8,910 nt of DNA from an uncultured Prevotellaceae bacterium (GTDB lineage: Bacteria > Bacteroidota > Bacteroidia > Bacteroidales > Bacteroidaceae): positions 1 through 8,910 of the forward strand of contig CALYTD010000031.1 in assembly GCA_945486445.1 (NCBI GenBank), written 5' to 3'. Shown here piece after piece: positions 1 to 7,161 of the stretch. The first letter of the stretch is position 1; each line of letters opens with the position of its first letter. The notes beneath the pieces are model-generated. The model worked only from the letters and a program-made list of their open reading frames with translations, ran no database searches and was not told the DNA's origin. The translations under genes and the position numbers were made by a program.

Positions 1-1731
1 GACGTGGACGGAGACGGTGAGTATGAGATAATACTTAAATGGGATCCCAGCAACTCCCACGACAACTCCCACAGCGGATACACCGGGGAGGTCTATATAG
101 ACTGTTACAAACCCGAGGGAGTCCTTATGTGGCGCGTCAGTCTTGGGAACAACATACGCGCCGGAGCACACTACACTCAGTTCATGGTTTATGACCTTGA
201 CGGCGACGGTAAGGCCGAGATGGTATGCAAGACCGCCCCTGGTTCCAAGGACGGCAATGGCGACTATGTCACTCTTGCGGCCACAGACATGACGATAAAG
301 GGTGCTGACAACACGGCAGACTATCGCAACAAGTCTGGGCATATACTCTCCGGACCAGAGTATCTCACCGTGTTCAACGGCAAGGACGGACACGCCGTGC
401 ACACCATTTACTATAATCCCAACCGTGCCTTCACCGTTGGTGGAGCACCGGAATATGCCGAGGGGTGGGGCGATTTCTACGGAAACCGCAGCGAACGTTA
501 CCTCGCCTGCGTGGCGTTTCTTGCAGGAAAGGAGCATAACCCCTCCGCTGTGATGTGCCGCGGGTACTACACACGCTCTTACCTGTGGGCTGTTGACTTT
601 GACGGCAAGGCCCTTTCCACACGCTGGTTGCACGCAAGCACATCGCCTAACGAATGGAACGTGACAGACGCGACAGGCGCTGTGACAGCCGAGGCAAAGG
701 GATTGAAAACCACAGCATACGGACAAGGTGCACACAGCATAGCCGTAGGCGATGTCGATGGTGACGGATGCGACGAGATAACGTATGGCTCCGCCGCGAT
801 AAACAATGATGGTACGCTGCTTTACAGCACCGGACTGGGCCATGGCGATGCGCAACACCTGTCCGACCTTGACCCTGACCGCCCGGGCTTGGAGTACTTC
901 ATGGTACACGAGGCGAAACCATACGGAGCGGAACTGCGTGACGCACGCACCGGGGAAGTGCTCATACACATCACGGGAAAGGAGGACACAGGGCGCGGGC
1001 TGGCGGCGGACATTGACGCAGACCACCGCGGAAGCGAGTTCTGGTGCTCTGACTCCAAGACGGTATATGCCGTTGACGGCAGCGTGATAAAGGAGACGGA
1101 AGGGTGGACACCACAGAACTTCCGCATCTATTGGGACGGTGACTTGCAGGACGAACTGATAGGAAACGGCGGCAGAGGCATGAAGCCCGGCAGTCCGATG
1201 ACAGGCAATATGCGACAGAACGCACAGCGCGGACAGCGCAGACAGGGACAATGGGACGGACAGCAAAGGAACAACGCACAGCGTGACTCGCTGGGAATTC
1301 GAATGAGACAGCGTGCCATGCAGGGCGAAACAGCAAGGCGTCCCATGCCTAACGGGCAGAACCAGCGCATGTGGCAGGGGCAAATGTCACGACAAAACTA
1401 CTACATTGCTAAGTGGAGCGGCAACGGAGTGGACCACATAACGGTAAGCGGAAAAGACCTAAGCGAATGGGGTAACTCCGCATCATGCAACGGAACCAAA
1501 GCCACGCCGTGCCTGCAAGCAGACCTTTTCGGTGACTGGCGCGAGGAGATTATACTCTATGATGCTGGCGACAAGTCACACCTCAACATCTTTACCACCA
1601 ACATTCCTACGCCATACCGTGTGGTAACGCCAATGCATGACCACATATACAGAATGGGAATAGTGTGGCAAAACGTGTCATACAACCAGCCACCACATCT
1701 CGGATACTACCTGCCCGACCTGTTCAAGTGA
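1..1731 (+). CDS. Rhamnogalacturonan lyase, polysaccharide lyase family 11 (5' end outside window)
   Basis: The family (YesW/YesX type) cleaves the rhamnogalacturonan I backbone of pectin by beta-elimination and folds as an eight-bladed beta-propeller with bound calcium. The visible 576 codons run from blade one to the natural C-terminus. Calcium-type DxDGDGxxE motifs are seen at bases 1-27 (DVDGDGEYE), 193-219 (DLDGDGKAE) and 751-777 (DVDGDGCDE). Other family signatures are KWDPSNSHDNS, NIRAGAHYTQF and, from base 1489, NGTK followed by LQADLFGDWREEI; from memory this matches the active-site Asn-Gly-Thr-Lys of YesW. The frame is open at base 1, so a GTG start at base 4 would be an artefact. 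Roughly the first 120 residues or more, including the expected signal peptide, are missing. A 72-residue Gln/Arg/Met-rich insert (about 1180-1395) interrupts the propeller just after the IYWDGDLQDEL segment. The family call is very secure; exact substrate is inferred. Confidence 0.95.
   Translation, partial: DVDGDGEYEIILKWDPSNSHDNSHSGYTGEVYIDCYKPEGVLMWRVSLGNNIRAGAHYTQFMVYDLDGDGKAEMVCKTAPGSKDGNGDYVTLAATDMTIKGADNTADYRNKSGHILSGPEYLTVFNGKDGHAVHTIYYNPNRAFTVGGAPEYAEGWGDFYGNRSERYLACVAFLAGKEHNPSAVMCRGYYTRSYLWAVDFDGKALSTRWLHASTSPNEWNVTDATGAVTAEAKGLKTTAYGQGAHSIAVGDVDGDGCDEITYGSAAINNDGTLLYSTGLGHGDAQHLSDLDPDRPGLEYFMVHEAKPYGAELRDARTGEVLIHITGKEDTGRGLAADIDADHRGSEFWCSDSKTVYAVDGSVIKETEGWTPQNFRIYWDGDLQDELIGNGGRGMKPGSPMTGNMRQNAQRGQRRQGQWDGQQRNNAQRDSLGIRMRQRAMQGETARRPMPNGQNQRMWQGQMSRQNYYIAKWSGNGVDHITVSGKDLSEWGNSASCNGTKATPCLQADLFGDWREEIILYDAGDKSHLNIFTTNIPTPYRVVTPMHDHIYRMGIVWQNVSYNQPPHLGYYLPDLFK
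1180..1395 (+). other. Low-complexity Gln/Arg/Met-rich insert within the PL11 lyase
   Basis: Seventy-two residues lie between DGDLQDELIGNGGRG and NYYIAKWSGNG. In PL11 enzymes as I recall them, the corresponding segments are joined by a short linker. By count it holds 15 Gln, 13 Arg, 8 Met and 6 Asn, with only 3 acidic residues, 1 Leu, 1 Ile and no Cys. It is therefore strongly basic and probably disordered. The reading frame and the flanking family sequence are intact, so this is an in-frame insertion and not a frameshift. Confidence 0.75.
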
Positions 1732-1742
1732 TATCATCATAC

Positions 1743-1785
1743 AGTAAAAGGGTGCTGATTACTTGGTAATCAGCACCCTTTTACT
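1743..1785. terminator. Perfect 20-bp-arm hairpin after the PL11 gene
   Basis: The left arm 1743-1762 and right arm 1766-1785 are exact reverse complements around a 3-base TTG loop, starting 12 bases past the lyase stop. The gap is convergent (lyase on +, folE on -), so the hairpin could stop transcription from both sides. No clean T-tract follows it, so termination is inferred from position and stem strength. It is also made of units 1 and 2 of palindrome array A. Confidence 0.6.
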
Positions 1786-1832
1786 ATGTAATCAGCCCTT
1801 GATTGCGGTGCAATCAGCACCTGTTTGCAACG
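1745..1832. repeat. Palindrome array A: four 17-bp units at 22-bp period
   Basis: Units start at 1745, 1767, 1789 and 1811: TAAAAGGGTGCTGATTA, TAATCAGCACCCTTTTA, TAATCAGCCCTTGATTG and CAATCAGCACCTGTTTG. Each is followed by five bases of the form C-N3-G (CTTGG, CTATG, CGGTG, CAACG). The unit is a near-palindrome of the form AATCAG-NNN-CTGATT. Bases 1787-1823 are an exact reverse complement of 8624-8660 in array B. The rest of the gap (1833-1985) shows nothing I can assign. Confidence 0.85.
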
Positions 1833-1985
1833 GACGGGGTGAGGCCTTGCACTGCTGTGCGTTGTGTATAGTCGCCTTGTTGTGTCTTTATAACAGCACC
1901 GCCATGCCTTGTTGTTGGTGTCTCTTTGTGCGGACAGAGGCGTTATGCAGCCTTCACTAACGGGCTTTTGGGACGTGAAATGTGG

Positions 1986-2612
1986 TTAGTCCTTTGCAAT
2001 ATGTATCATGTCGTAGAACTCATTGCGCAGTTGTGCGTCCTCCTTGAAGCAGCCAGAGAAGTATGATACGCACATGTCTCCGTTGTTTCTCACACCTCGC
2101 ATGGACTTGCACAGGTGTTTCCCGCGCATTACTATGGCGAATCCGAGGGCCGTTCCTTCGAGTGCTTCGGCCAGCATCTCTACTACCTCACGTGCAAGTC
2201 GCTCCTGCAACTGCAGCCGTGCGGCGCAATAACCGACCACTCGGGCTACCTTGGAGATACCGAGTATCAGTCCGTCCTCGCTGGGTACGTAGGCGAAGTA
2301 GTATCTGCCGAAGAAGGGGAGTATATGGTGTTCGCACATGGAGTAGTAGTCTCCGCTGTCGAAAACCATCTCCGTGGTGTGTGCAGAGTTGGGGAATGTG
2401 GTGATGGCAGGCTTCCTGTCAGCGTTGTATCCGCGGAAGATTTCTTTGTACATACGCATTATGCGGTCAGGTGTCTCTGCCAGTCCCTCACGCTCCGGGT
2501 CCTCGCCGATGGCGCGTATAATGGTGCAGATGGCGTTGCGCAGTTCCTCTTCCGTCACGGGGGAGGCTATCTTACGTTCAGTATCTTGTGTGTTTGTAGT
2601 GACAATTTCCAT
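1986..2612 (-). CDS. folE: GTP cyclohydrolase I
   Basis: Converts GTP to 7,8-dihydroneopterin triphosphate, the shared precursor of folate and of queuosine-type 7-deazaguanines; cytoplasmic, a homodecamer in known members. The 208-residue protein has the type I signatures: EDPEREGLAETPDR (37-50), CEHH (C93, H95, H96) and GKHLC (H166, C168). C93, H96 and C168 match the zinc ligands of the E. coli enzyme. The family core begins near residue 21. The ATG start lies inside the 3' end of queE in another frame, a 46-bp overlap. An in-frame GTG at 2558-2556 (residue 19) would avoid the overlap and still keep the core; the sequence does not decide between them. As last gene after queD and queE it most likely feeds the queuosine pathway, though it may also serve folate synthesis. 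Confidence 0.96.
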   Translation of the reverse strand: MEIVTTNTQDTERKIASPVTEEELRNAICTIIRAIGEDPEREGLAETPDRIMRMYKEIFRGYNADRKPAITTFPNSAHTTEMVFDSGDYYSMCEHHILPFFGRYYFAYVPSEDGLILGISKVARVVGYCAARLQLQERLAREVVEMLAEALEGTALGFAIVMRGKHLCKSMRGVRNNGDMCVSYFSGCFKEDAQLRNEFYDMIHIAKD

Positions 2613-3133
2613 TTCGGGTTGTGTAATATGTAGTTAATGGTGTCGTTAAGATTACTCTTGTTCTTCTCTATGTCGCCTGCATCGAGCGGTTGCAGGCGGT
2701 ATTCTGTGGCGTGAAGATTGTCGTATTGTGCCATGTCCTGATACATATACAGCACCTTCAGTTCGTCAATTCTGTCGAGAACAACAGGCAGTTCCTTCGG
2801 AGAACACGTTATCCAGTCCACCTCTGCGCCCTCTGGCAGCCTGACAGAACCGTTTGTTTCTATCTGAATGAAGAATCCGGCAGCGTGCAACAGGCGTGTA
2901 AGCGAGGCGGTGAGTTGCAGTGTTGGCTCTCCGCCCGTTATTACAACGTGGCGTGCGGGGTAGGGGGTTATGCGGCTCACTATGTCCTCTTCTGTCATCT
3001 CCTCATGCTGAAGATGCTGTGTGTCGCAGAAGGGACAGCGCAGATTACAACCGCTCAGCCGCACAAAGACGGCGGGTGTGCCCGTGAAATGCCCCTCGCC
3101 TTGAAGAGAATAGAATATTTCGTTGACTAACAT
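2567..3133 (-). CDS. queE: 7-carboxy-7-deazaguanine synthase (radical SAM)
   Basis: Rearranges 6-carboxy-5,6,7,8-tetrahydropterin, the QueD product, to 7-carboxy-7-deazaguanine using S-adenosylmethionine and a 4Fe-4S cluster. The 188-residue protein begins with NEIFYSLQGEGHFTGTPAVF, typical of QueE. It carries the canonical cluster motif CNLRCPFC (C29, C33, C36; spacing Cx3Cx2C) and the SAM-binding GGEP at 67-70. The C-terminus PKWKLSLQTHKILNVR is also family-like, so the stop is real and the 46-bp overlap with folE is genuine if folE uses its ATG. A 114-base gap separates it from queD upstream, in which I see no convincing promoter. Length is normal for the short, three-Cys class. Co-transcription with queD and folE is inferred from order and strand. 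Confidence 0.96.
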   Translation of the reverse strand: MLVNEIFYSLQGEGHFTGTPAVFVRLSGCNLRCPFCDTQHLQHEEMTEEDIVSRITPYPARHVVITGGEPTLQLTASLTRLLHAAGFFIQIETNGSVRLPEGAEVDWITCSPKELPVVLDRIDELKVLYMYQDMAQYDNLHATEYRLQPLDAGDIEKNKSNLNDTINYILHNPKWKLSLQTHKILNVR

Positions 3134-3247
3134 TGCTGTTGGTTGTCGTGAGTTAATAATAATATGTCATCGGAGGCAGGACGTATGTCGTAGGTGAAAC
3201 GTCTGTAATTATCAGCCGTTTTCCAATAACTGTCACCCTAAGAAGCA

Positions 3248-3580
3248 TCACTCTATTTCGTAAATGGCGGTGTTACCTTCGCTCTCCTGCACCTCGACAC
3301 GGTAGCAGTTGGGCACCTGCTCGCATATCCAGCGGGCTAAATTCTCTGCTGTGGGGTTAAAAGGAAGGAGCTCATTGAAGTTACCATGATCGAGATAACC
3401 GTGTATTCTCTCCTTCACCTGAGTGAAATCCATGACCATTCCATCAGCGTTCAACTCGCGAGACTTACAATGTACCGTCACTATCCAGTTGTGACCGTGA
3501 AGCCTCTCGCACTTACTCTCGTAGGATAACCGTAGCTGATGGCACCCGGCTATCTCCATAGTCTTTGTTATGTAATACAT
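3248..3580 (-). CDS. queD: 6-carboxy-5,6,7,8-tetrahydropterin synthase
   Basis: Converts dihydroneopterin triphosphate (FolE product) to 6-carboxytetrahydropterin, the substrate of QueE. The 110-residue protein belongs to the 6-pyruvoyl-tetrahydropterin synthase fold. Zinc-ligand histidines are visible at H14 (GCHQLR) and at H28 and H30 (RLHGHNW). The catalytic Cys is C24 (ESKCERLHGH), the Asp-His pair is D64/H65 (YLDHGNFNE), and a substrate-binding Glu is near E99 (VQESEGN). Length is slightly short of the usual 120 but all key residues are present. It is the first gene of the queD-queE-folE operon, with a strong Bacteroidota promoter match about 80 bases upstream. A true PTPS of biopterin synthesis is less likely given queE next door. 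Confidence 0.95.
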   Translation of the reverse strand: MYYITKTMEIAGCHQLRLSYESKCERLHGHNWIVTVHCKSRELNADGMVMDFTQVKERIHGYLDHGNFNELLPFNPTAENLARWICEQVPNCYRVEVQESEGNTAIYEIE

Positions 3581-3658
3581 TTTTGAAAGTTTTTTTGTTA
3601 GGGTTCTCTTCTACCTAATTGGCTTATGGAAGTATGATAAAAACTCCATTTGCGCCTG

Positions 3659-3689
3659 CAAAGTTACTTATTTTTCCCCTAATAGCAAA
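3659..3689 (-). promoter_or_regulatory. Bacteroidota-type promoter for queD-queE-folE
   Basis: On the minus strand a TTTG (-33 element, 3689-3686) is followed after exactly 19 bases by TAACTTTG (3666-3659), which fits the Bacteroidota -7 consensus TAnnTTTG. The spacing is that expected for the primary sigma factor of this phylum. A leader of about 70 nt to the queD ATG would follow. I looked for a preQ1 riboswitch in that leader and did not find a convincing one. Confidence 0.75.
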
Positions 3690-3730
3690 AGAAAAACATT
3701 GAAAACCATCGTTATATGACAGAAATTTAG

Positions 3731-3738
3731 TAATTTTG
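3731..3738 (+). promoter_or_regulatory. Probable -7 box for the DUF1599/membrane protein/tpiA transcript
   Basis: TAATTTTG matches TAnnTTTG and lies 43 bases before the DUF1599 start codon. No TTG-like -33 element is found at the right distance upstream, so the match is partial. The position in the divergent AT-rich gap supports it. Confidence 0.5.
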
Positions 3739-3781
3739 CACCTGGTATTAATACTTATACATAAAATAAGCCGTTCTATCT

Positions 3782-4324
3782 ATGCCTACAACAAATACGA
3801 ACGAGGAGTTCAAACAGGCTCTTGCCCAGTGCCGGGACATATTCTCCCAAAAGCTGTATGACTACAAACCGTCGTGGAGAATGTTGCGCCCGTCATCGCT
3901 GACAGACCAACTTTTCATCAAGGCCAAGCGCATACGGACACTCGAAATGACAGGTAAGACACTCGTAGGAGAGGGTATTCTACCAGAGTTCATGGCCCTT
4001 ATCAACTATGGTATCGTGGGACTGATACAGTTGGAGAAAGGGTTTGCGGACAAAGTAGATATGAGTAACGATGACGCCATGGCCCTATACGACCACTATG
4101 CAGAGCAATGCGTGGAACTGATGACAAGAAAAAACCATGACTACGGCGAGGCATGGCGAGATATGAGGGTCAGTTCGTACACGGACATGATACTCACCAA
4201 GATAGAAAGAATAAAGGAAATAGAAGACAAGGACGGCGTGACCACCGTGAGCGAGGGCATAGGCTCCAACTATATGGACATCATAAACTACGCCACATTC
4301 GGTGTGATTAAGTTGAGGAAATGA
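3782..4324 (+). CDS. DUF1599 protein (nucleotide-modification-associated domain 1), duplicated domain
   Basis: I recognise the family, but its biochemical role is not established; related domains occur with DNA base-modification genes in phages, and the name reflects that association. The 180-residue protein is two copies of one unit. Copy 1 (about 8-86) has [31 protein letters not shown] and [16 protein letters not shown]. Copy 2 (about 100-180) has [35 protein letters not shown] and [15 protein letters not shown]. No signal peptide or membrane segment is seen, so it should be cytoplasmic. The start is supported by an A-rich leader and by the upstream -7 box. Its TGA overlaps the next ATG (ATGA at 4321-4324), which suggests translational coupling with the membrane protein. 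A role in the nucleotide pool is a guess only. Confidence 0.9.
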   Translation: MPTTNTNEEFKQALAQCRDIFSQKLYDYKPSWRMLRPSSLTDQLFIKAKRIRTLEMTGKTLVGEGILPEFMALINYGIVGLIQLEKGFADKVDMSNDDAMALYDHYAEQCVELMTRKNHDYGEAWRDMRVSSYTDMILTKIERIKEIEDKDGVTTVSEGIGSNYMDIINYATFGVIKLRK

Positions 4325-6423
4325 GGCTTCTGCTCACAATCATAACCAACCTGTGCCGCATTATAGTCAGCATAACGTTCATACTGTCGGGCTTTGTGAA
4401 GGCGGTTGACCCCATAGGCACGCAGTATAAGATAAAAGACTATGCGGCAGCAGTAGGCATGGGAGGCGTGATGCCAGACATAATGACACTCGGAATGTCC
4501 GTGCTGCTGTCAGCAACAGAGTTCGTTCTCGGCATATTGCTACTGTTTGCGATACGCAGAAGGACGGTGACGGGGCTGCTGACAATATTCACTGGCGTGA
4601 TGACTGCCATAACATTATGGCTCTATCTTGCCAATCCCGTGAGTGACTGCGGGTGCTTCGGCGATGCAATAACGCTGACAAACGCAGAGACACTGTTGAA
4701 GAATGTGCTGTTACTCGCTATGTGTGGCATCCTAATATGGCATCCAATGCAGATGCCAAGGATGGTAAGCCTGAGCAATCAGTGGATAGTCTTCCACTAT
4801 TCCGTGGTCTTCATCTTGGTAATATCGGCGTACAGCCTGTACTATCTGCCGCTGTTCGACTTCCGGCCCTATCACGTTGGGGCGGACATAATAAAGGGAA
4901 TGGAGATACCCGAAGACGCAGAACAGCCAGAATTTGAGACCACATTCATACTGGAGAAGGACGGTGTGAGAAAGGAATTTGGCATAGATAACTATCCTGA
5001 CAGCACCTGGACGTTCGTTGACTCGAAGACAAAAGTACTGAAACAAGGCTACGTTCCGCCGATACACGACCTCTCAATGATGCTCCTTCCGCAGCAAACA
5101 GAAGCAGAAACAGGTGAGGATTACAGTGAAGACATAACGGATTTAGTGCTGGCAGACACCTCATATACGTTCCTGTTAGTATCTCCCCACCTTGAAAATG
5201 CCGATGATTCAATGTTCGGAAACATTGATCAAATATACGAATATGCCCATGATTGCGGCTACAAGTTCTACTGTTTGACAGCAAGTGGCAGTGAAGCAAT
5301 AGCCAGATGGACAGACATCACAGGCGCAGAATACCCTTTCTGCAACACGGACGAGACCACATTGAAGACCATAATACGCAGCAATCCCGGGCTATTGCTG
5401 CTGAAAAACGGTGTGATAGTAGGCAAATGGAGCCACAACGCACTGCCAACAGAACAGTTGTTGAGAGGCGGGAAACTCACTCCCAGCTCCCCGATACTCC
5501 CGAAAAAGGACGCTTCAGCAGAGAAAGTAGCCTACATTCTGCTTTGGTTCGTATTGCCATTGGCATTGCTTGTCATTGCAGACAGACTGTGGATGTGGAG
5601 CAAATGGATTAAGAACGAAGAAAGAATACACTCTAACAGATTATTAAAACTATTAAAGATTAAACGTAAAATGAGAAAGAAAATTGTAGCAGGAAACTGG
5701 AAAATGAACAAGAACCTGCAAGAAGGCGTGGCTCTTGCCAAGGAACTTACAGAGGTAGTGAAGAACCCTAACTGCGGTGTTATCATCTGCACACCATTCA
5801 TTCATCTTGCAAGTGTTGCTGAGATAGTGAAGGGAAGCGCAATAGAACTTGGCGCAGAGAACTGTGCAGACAAGGCGAGTGGTGCCTATACGGGTGAGGT
5901 TTCAGCAGAGATGGTTAAGTCAACAGGTGCTGAATATGTCATTCTTGGCCACTCAGAGCGTCGCGAATACTACAACGAGACTCCTGAAATACTGAAAGAA
6001 AAGGTGCAGCTTGCACTTGCCAACGGTCTGAAAGTTATCTTCTGCATCGGTGAAACACTCGCAGAGCGTGAGGCAAACAAGCAGAATGAGGTTGTAAAGG
6101 CAGAGCTTGCAGGCAGTGTATTCAACCTCACCGCAGAGGAATGGAAGAACATTGTCATTGCTTACGAGCCTATTTGGGCTATCGGTACAGGCAAGACTGC
6201 TACGGCAGAGCAGGCTGAGGAGATTCACGCTTATATCCGTTCGGCTGTTGCTGAGGTCTATGGCCAGGCTGTTGCAGATGAGACCACAATACTATATGGC
6301 GGTTCTTGCAAGGCAAGTAACGCTCCTGAGCTCTTTGCAAAGCCTGACATTGACGGTGGCCTTATTGGTGGCGCATCATTGAAGGCTGCTGATTTCAAGG
6401 GTATCATTGACGCTTGGAACTAA
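4321..6423 (+). CDS. BT_3928-type DoxX/MauE-like membrane protein in one open frame with TpiA
   Basis: This 700-codon frame has two parts. Residues 1-450 resemble the Bacteroidota BT_3928 family: about five hydrophobic helices (near 5-25, 55-77, 83-103, 125-141, 154-177) with a DCGCFGD motif (C110, C112) as in DoxX/MauE-type proteins. A thioredoxin-like region follows (about 279-385; [17 protein letters not shown]) that lacks a CxxC active site. A last membrane helix (about 402-421) leads to a basic tail. Residues 451-700 are complete triosephosphate isomerase. No stop lies between them, although the other two frames carry stops just before (5645-5647, 5661-5663). I expect such membrane proteins to end about where the basic tail is, so a stop may have been lost. 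Whether a fused protein is made is unknown. Function of the membrane part is unknown; redox-linked envelope work is a guess. Confidence 0.8.
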   Translation: MRLLLTIITNLCRIIVSITFILSGFVKAVDPIGTQYKIKDYAAAVGMGGVMPDIMTLGMSVLLSATEFVLGILLLFAIRRRTVTGLLTIFTGVMTAITLWLYLANPVSDCGCFGDAITLTNAETLLKNVLLLAMCGILIWHPMQMPRMVSLSNQWIVFHYSVVFILVISAYSLYYLPLFDFRPYHVGADIIKGMEIPEDAEQPEFETTFILEKDGVRKEFGIDNYPDSTWTFVDSKTKVLKQGYVPPIHDLSMMLLPQQTEAETGEDYSEDITDLVLADTSYTFLLVSPHLENADDSMFGNIDQIYEYAHDCGYKFYCLTASGSEAIARWTDITGAEYPFCNTDETTLKTIIRSNPGLLLLKNGVIVGKWSHNALPTEQLLRGGKLTPSSPILPKKDASAEKVAYILLWFVLPLALLVIADRLWMWSKWIKNEERIHSNRLLKLLKIKRKMRKKIVAGNWKMNKNLQEGVALAKELTEVVKNPNCGVIICTPFIHLASVAEIVKGSAIELGAENCADKASGAYTGEVSAEMVKSTGAEYVILGHSERREYYNETPEILKEKVQLALANGLKVIFCIGETLAEREANKQNEVVKAELAGSVFNLTAEEWKNIVIAYEPIWAIGTGKTATAEQAEEIHAYIRSAVAEVYGQAVADETTILYGGSCKASNAPELFAKPDIDGGLIGGASLKAADFKGIIDAWN
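5671..6423 (+). CDS. tpiA: Triosephosphate isomerase (start within the longer frame)
   Basis: Interconverts dihydroxyacetone phosphate and glyceraldehyde 3-phosphate in glycolysis; cytoplasmic TIM barrel, normally a dimer. From the ATG at 5671 the protein is 250 residues, the usual length, and starts in the canonical way ([13 protein letters not shown]). Catalytic residues are present: N9 and K11 (GNWKMN), H94 (LGHSERR) and E166 ([15 protein letters not shown]), plus the phosphate-binding LYGGS and GGLIGGASL segments. The A-rich stretch ahead of the ATG is a plausible start site for this phylum. Codon use changes here: only 4 of 21 Ile codons are ATA, against 11 of the first 13 in the upstream membrane part. 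That fits a highly expressed enzyme with its own initiation. No separate promoter was found, so it probably depends on the upstream transcript. Confidence 0.95.
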   Translation: MRKKIVAGNWKMNKNLQEGVALAKELTEVVKNPNCGVIICTPFIHLASVAEIVKGSAIELGAENCADKASGAYTGEVSAEMVKSTGAEYVILGHSERREYYNETPEILKEKVQLALANGLKVIFCIGETLAEREANKQNEVVKAELAGSVFNLTAEEWKNIVIAYEPIWAIGTGKTATAEQAEEIHAYIRSAVAEVYGQAVADETTILYGGSCKASNAPELFAKPDIDGGLIGGASLKAADFKGIIDAWN

Positions 6424-6434
6424 GATTCCATATT

Positions 6435-6509
6435 ATCAGGAATTAAAGGCATGACGTAATGCGCTACGGAAGTCCGCTGGTTGCAGCGTTGCAGCCTTTA
6501 ATTCCTGAT
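6435..6509. terminator. Long hairpin after tpiA, followed by T-rich tract
   Basis: Arms 6435-6450 and 6494-6509 are exact 16-bp reverse complements (ATCAGGAATTAAAGGC on the left) enclosing 43 bases with minor internal pairing and a TTGCAGCG/TTGCAGCC direct repeat. A T-rich run follows at 6509-6527. It begins 12 bases after the tpiA stop, so it is probably a terminator or attenuator ahead of the SPOR gene. The large loop is atypical for a simple intrinsic terminator. Confidence 0.55.
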
Positions 6510-6530
6510 TTCAATCTTTTTATTTTTAGC

Positions 6531-7151
6531 ATGAATCGCCTATTAATATCTATTATCATAGCACTCTGTTGTATCACGGCACGGTCACAGACGTTTCTCG
6601 ATTCGCTGCGTAAGGTAGAGCCGGGAAAGGGTACTGTAAGCGTGATACAGTCGCCGGAACTTGACAAACTTGTCAACGGCACGGAGCAGGCACATGGTGT
6701 TACTGCCAATAATGGGCAGCCATCAACCGGTCGGCACCAGCAGACTGGTGAAAAACAGCACGAGCAGGAGGGGCATGACAGCGCTTCCTCTACGGGTAAT
6801 TTACATGAAAATACATCGCCCTTGACGCCCTCTGCTCCCGTGGAGGAGACTGTTGTAGATACGAGAAAGAAGTTAATGCGCAACAGTTACAAGACGCAGG
6901 GCTACCGCATACAGGTGTTCTCTGGGGGAAACTCACGCTCTGACCGTCAGAAGGCGGAGACGGCTGGGGCAACGATGAAGGCTAATTTCCCAACAGAACC
7001 TATCTACGTACATTTTTATTCTCCGTCATGGAAATGCCGAATGGGCAACTATAAAACCATAGAGGATGCCCGCCGACTGCTTACTCAGGTAAAGAAACTG
7101 GGCTATACGCAGGCTTGTATTGTCAAGGGCACTATCTCTGTGCAATACTAA
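6531..7151 (+). CDS. Exported SPOR-domain protein
   Basis: SPOR domains bind denuded peptidoglycan glycan strands, often at division sites. The 206-residue protein starts MNRLLISIIIALCCITARSQ, a signal peptide with likely cleavage after ARSQ or nearby; no proper lipobox is seen. A low-complexity linker rich in Gln, His, Ser, Thr and Glu follows (about 40-115). The SPOR domain takes the C-terminal ~85 residues: GYRIQVFSGGNSRSDRQKAE, YVHFYSPSWKCRMGNYKTIE and the ending VKGTISVQY. The frame can be opened 24 codons earlier (ATG at 6459), but that extension runs through the hairpin and puts residues before the signal peptide, so I chose 6531. The protein should act in the periplasm at the cell wall. 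Transcription may continue from tpiA through the hairpin or start nearby; no good promoter match is seen. Confidence 0.88.
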   Translation: MNRLLISIIIALCCITARSQTFLDSLRKVEPGKGTVSVIQSPELDKLVNGTEQAHGVTANNGQPSTGRHQQTGEKQHEQEGHDSASSTGNLHENTSPLTPSAPVEETVVDTRKKLMRNSYKTQGYRIQVFSGGNSRSDRQKAETAGATMKANFPTEPIYVHFYSPSWKCRMGNYKTIEDARRLLTQVKKLGYTQACIVKGTISVQY

Positions 7152-7161
7152 ACGGTCCAAG

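Noticed and set aside
971..1370. Long minus-strand frames of 80-121 codons across the lyase
   Set aside because: They are antisense to the lyase, including its biased insert, and are rich in Arg, Ser, Cys and Pro with no known pattern.
1745..1832. CRISPR array (same question for 8620-8702)
   Set aside because: The spacers are only 5 bases and follow a fixed C-N3-G pattern, the repeats are imperfect, and no cas gene is present.
1763..1960. Small 65-codon gene after the lyase
   Set aside because: It begins inside the palindrome array loop, is Cys/Leu-rich with no family resemblance, and is probably chance.
2690..3130. 146-codon frame on the plus strand
   Set aside because: It is the antisense of queE, which has clear motifs on the minus strand.
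3134..3247. Small gene or second promoter between queD and queE
   Set aside because: The 114 bases show no usable reading frame with a recognisable product and no proper -33/-7 pair.
3581..3655. preQ1 riboswitch in the queD leader
   Set aside because: The leader has A-rich and ACCC-like pieces, but not in the order of the preQ1-I pseudoknot and with no convincing stem; these genes are also upstream of preQ1 synthesis.
5600..5670. Separate promoter for tpiA
   Set aside because: No TAnnTTTG with a -33 element was found in the end of the membrane-protein part.
6459..6530. Earlier start for the SPOR protein, adding 24 residues
   Set aside because: The extension is encoded by the hairpin and would bury the signal peptide; the ATG at 6531 gives a clean export signal.
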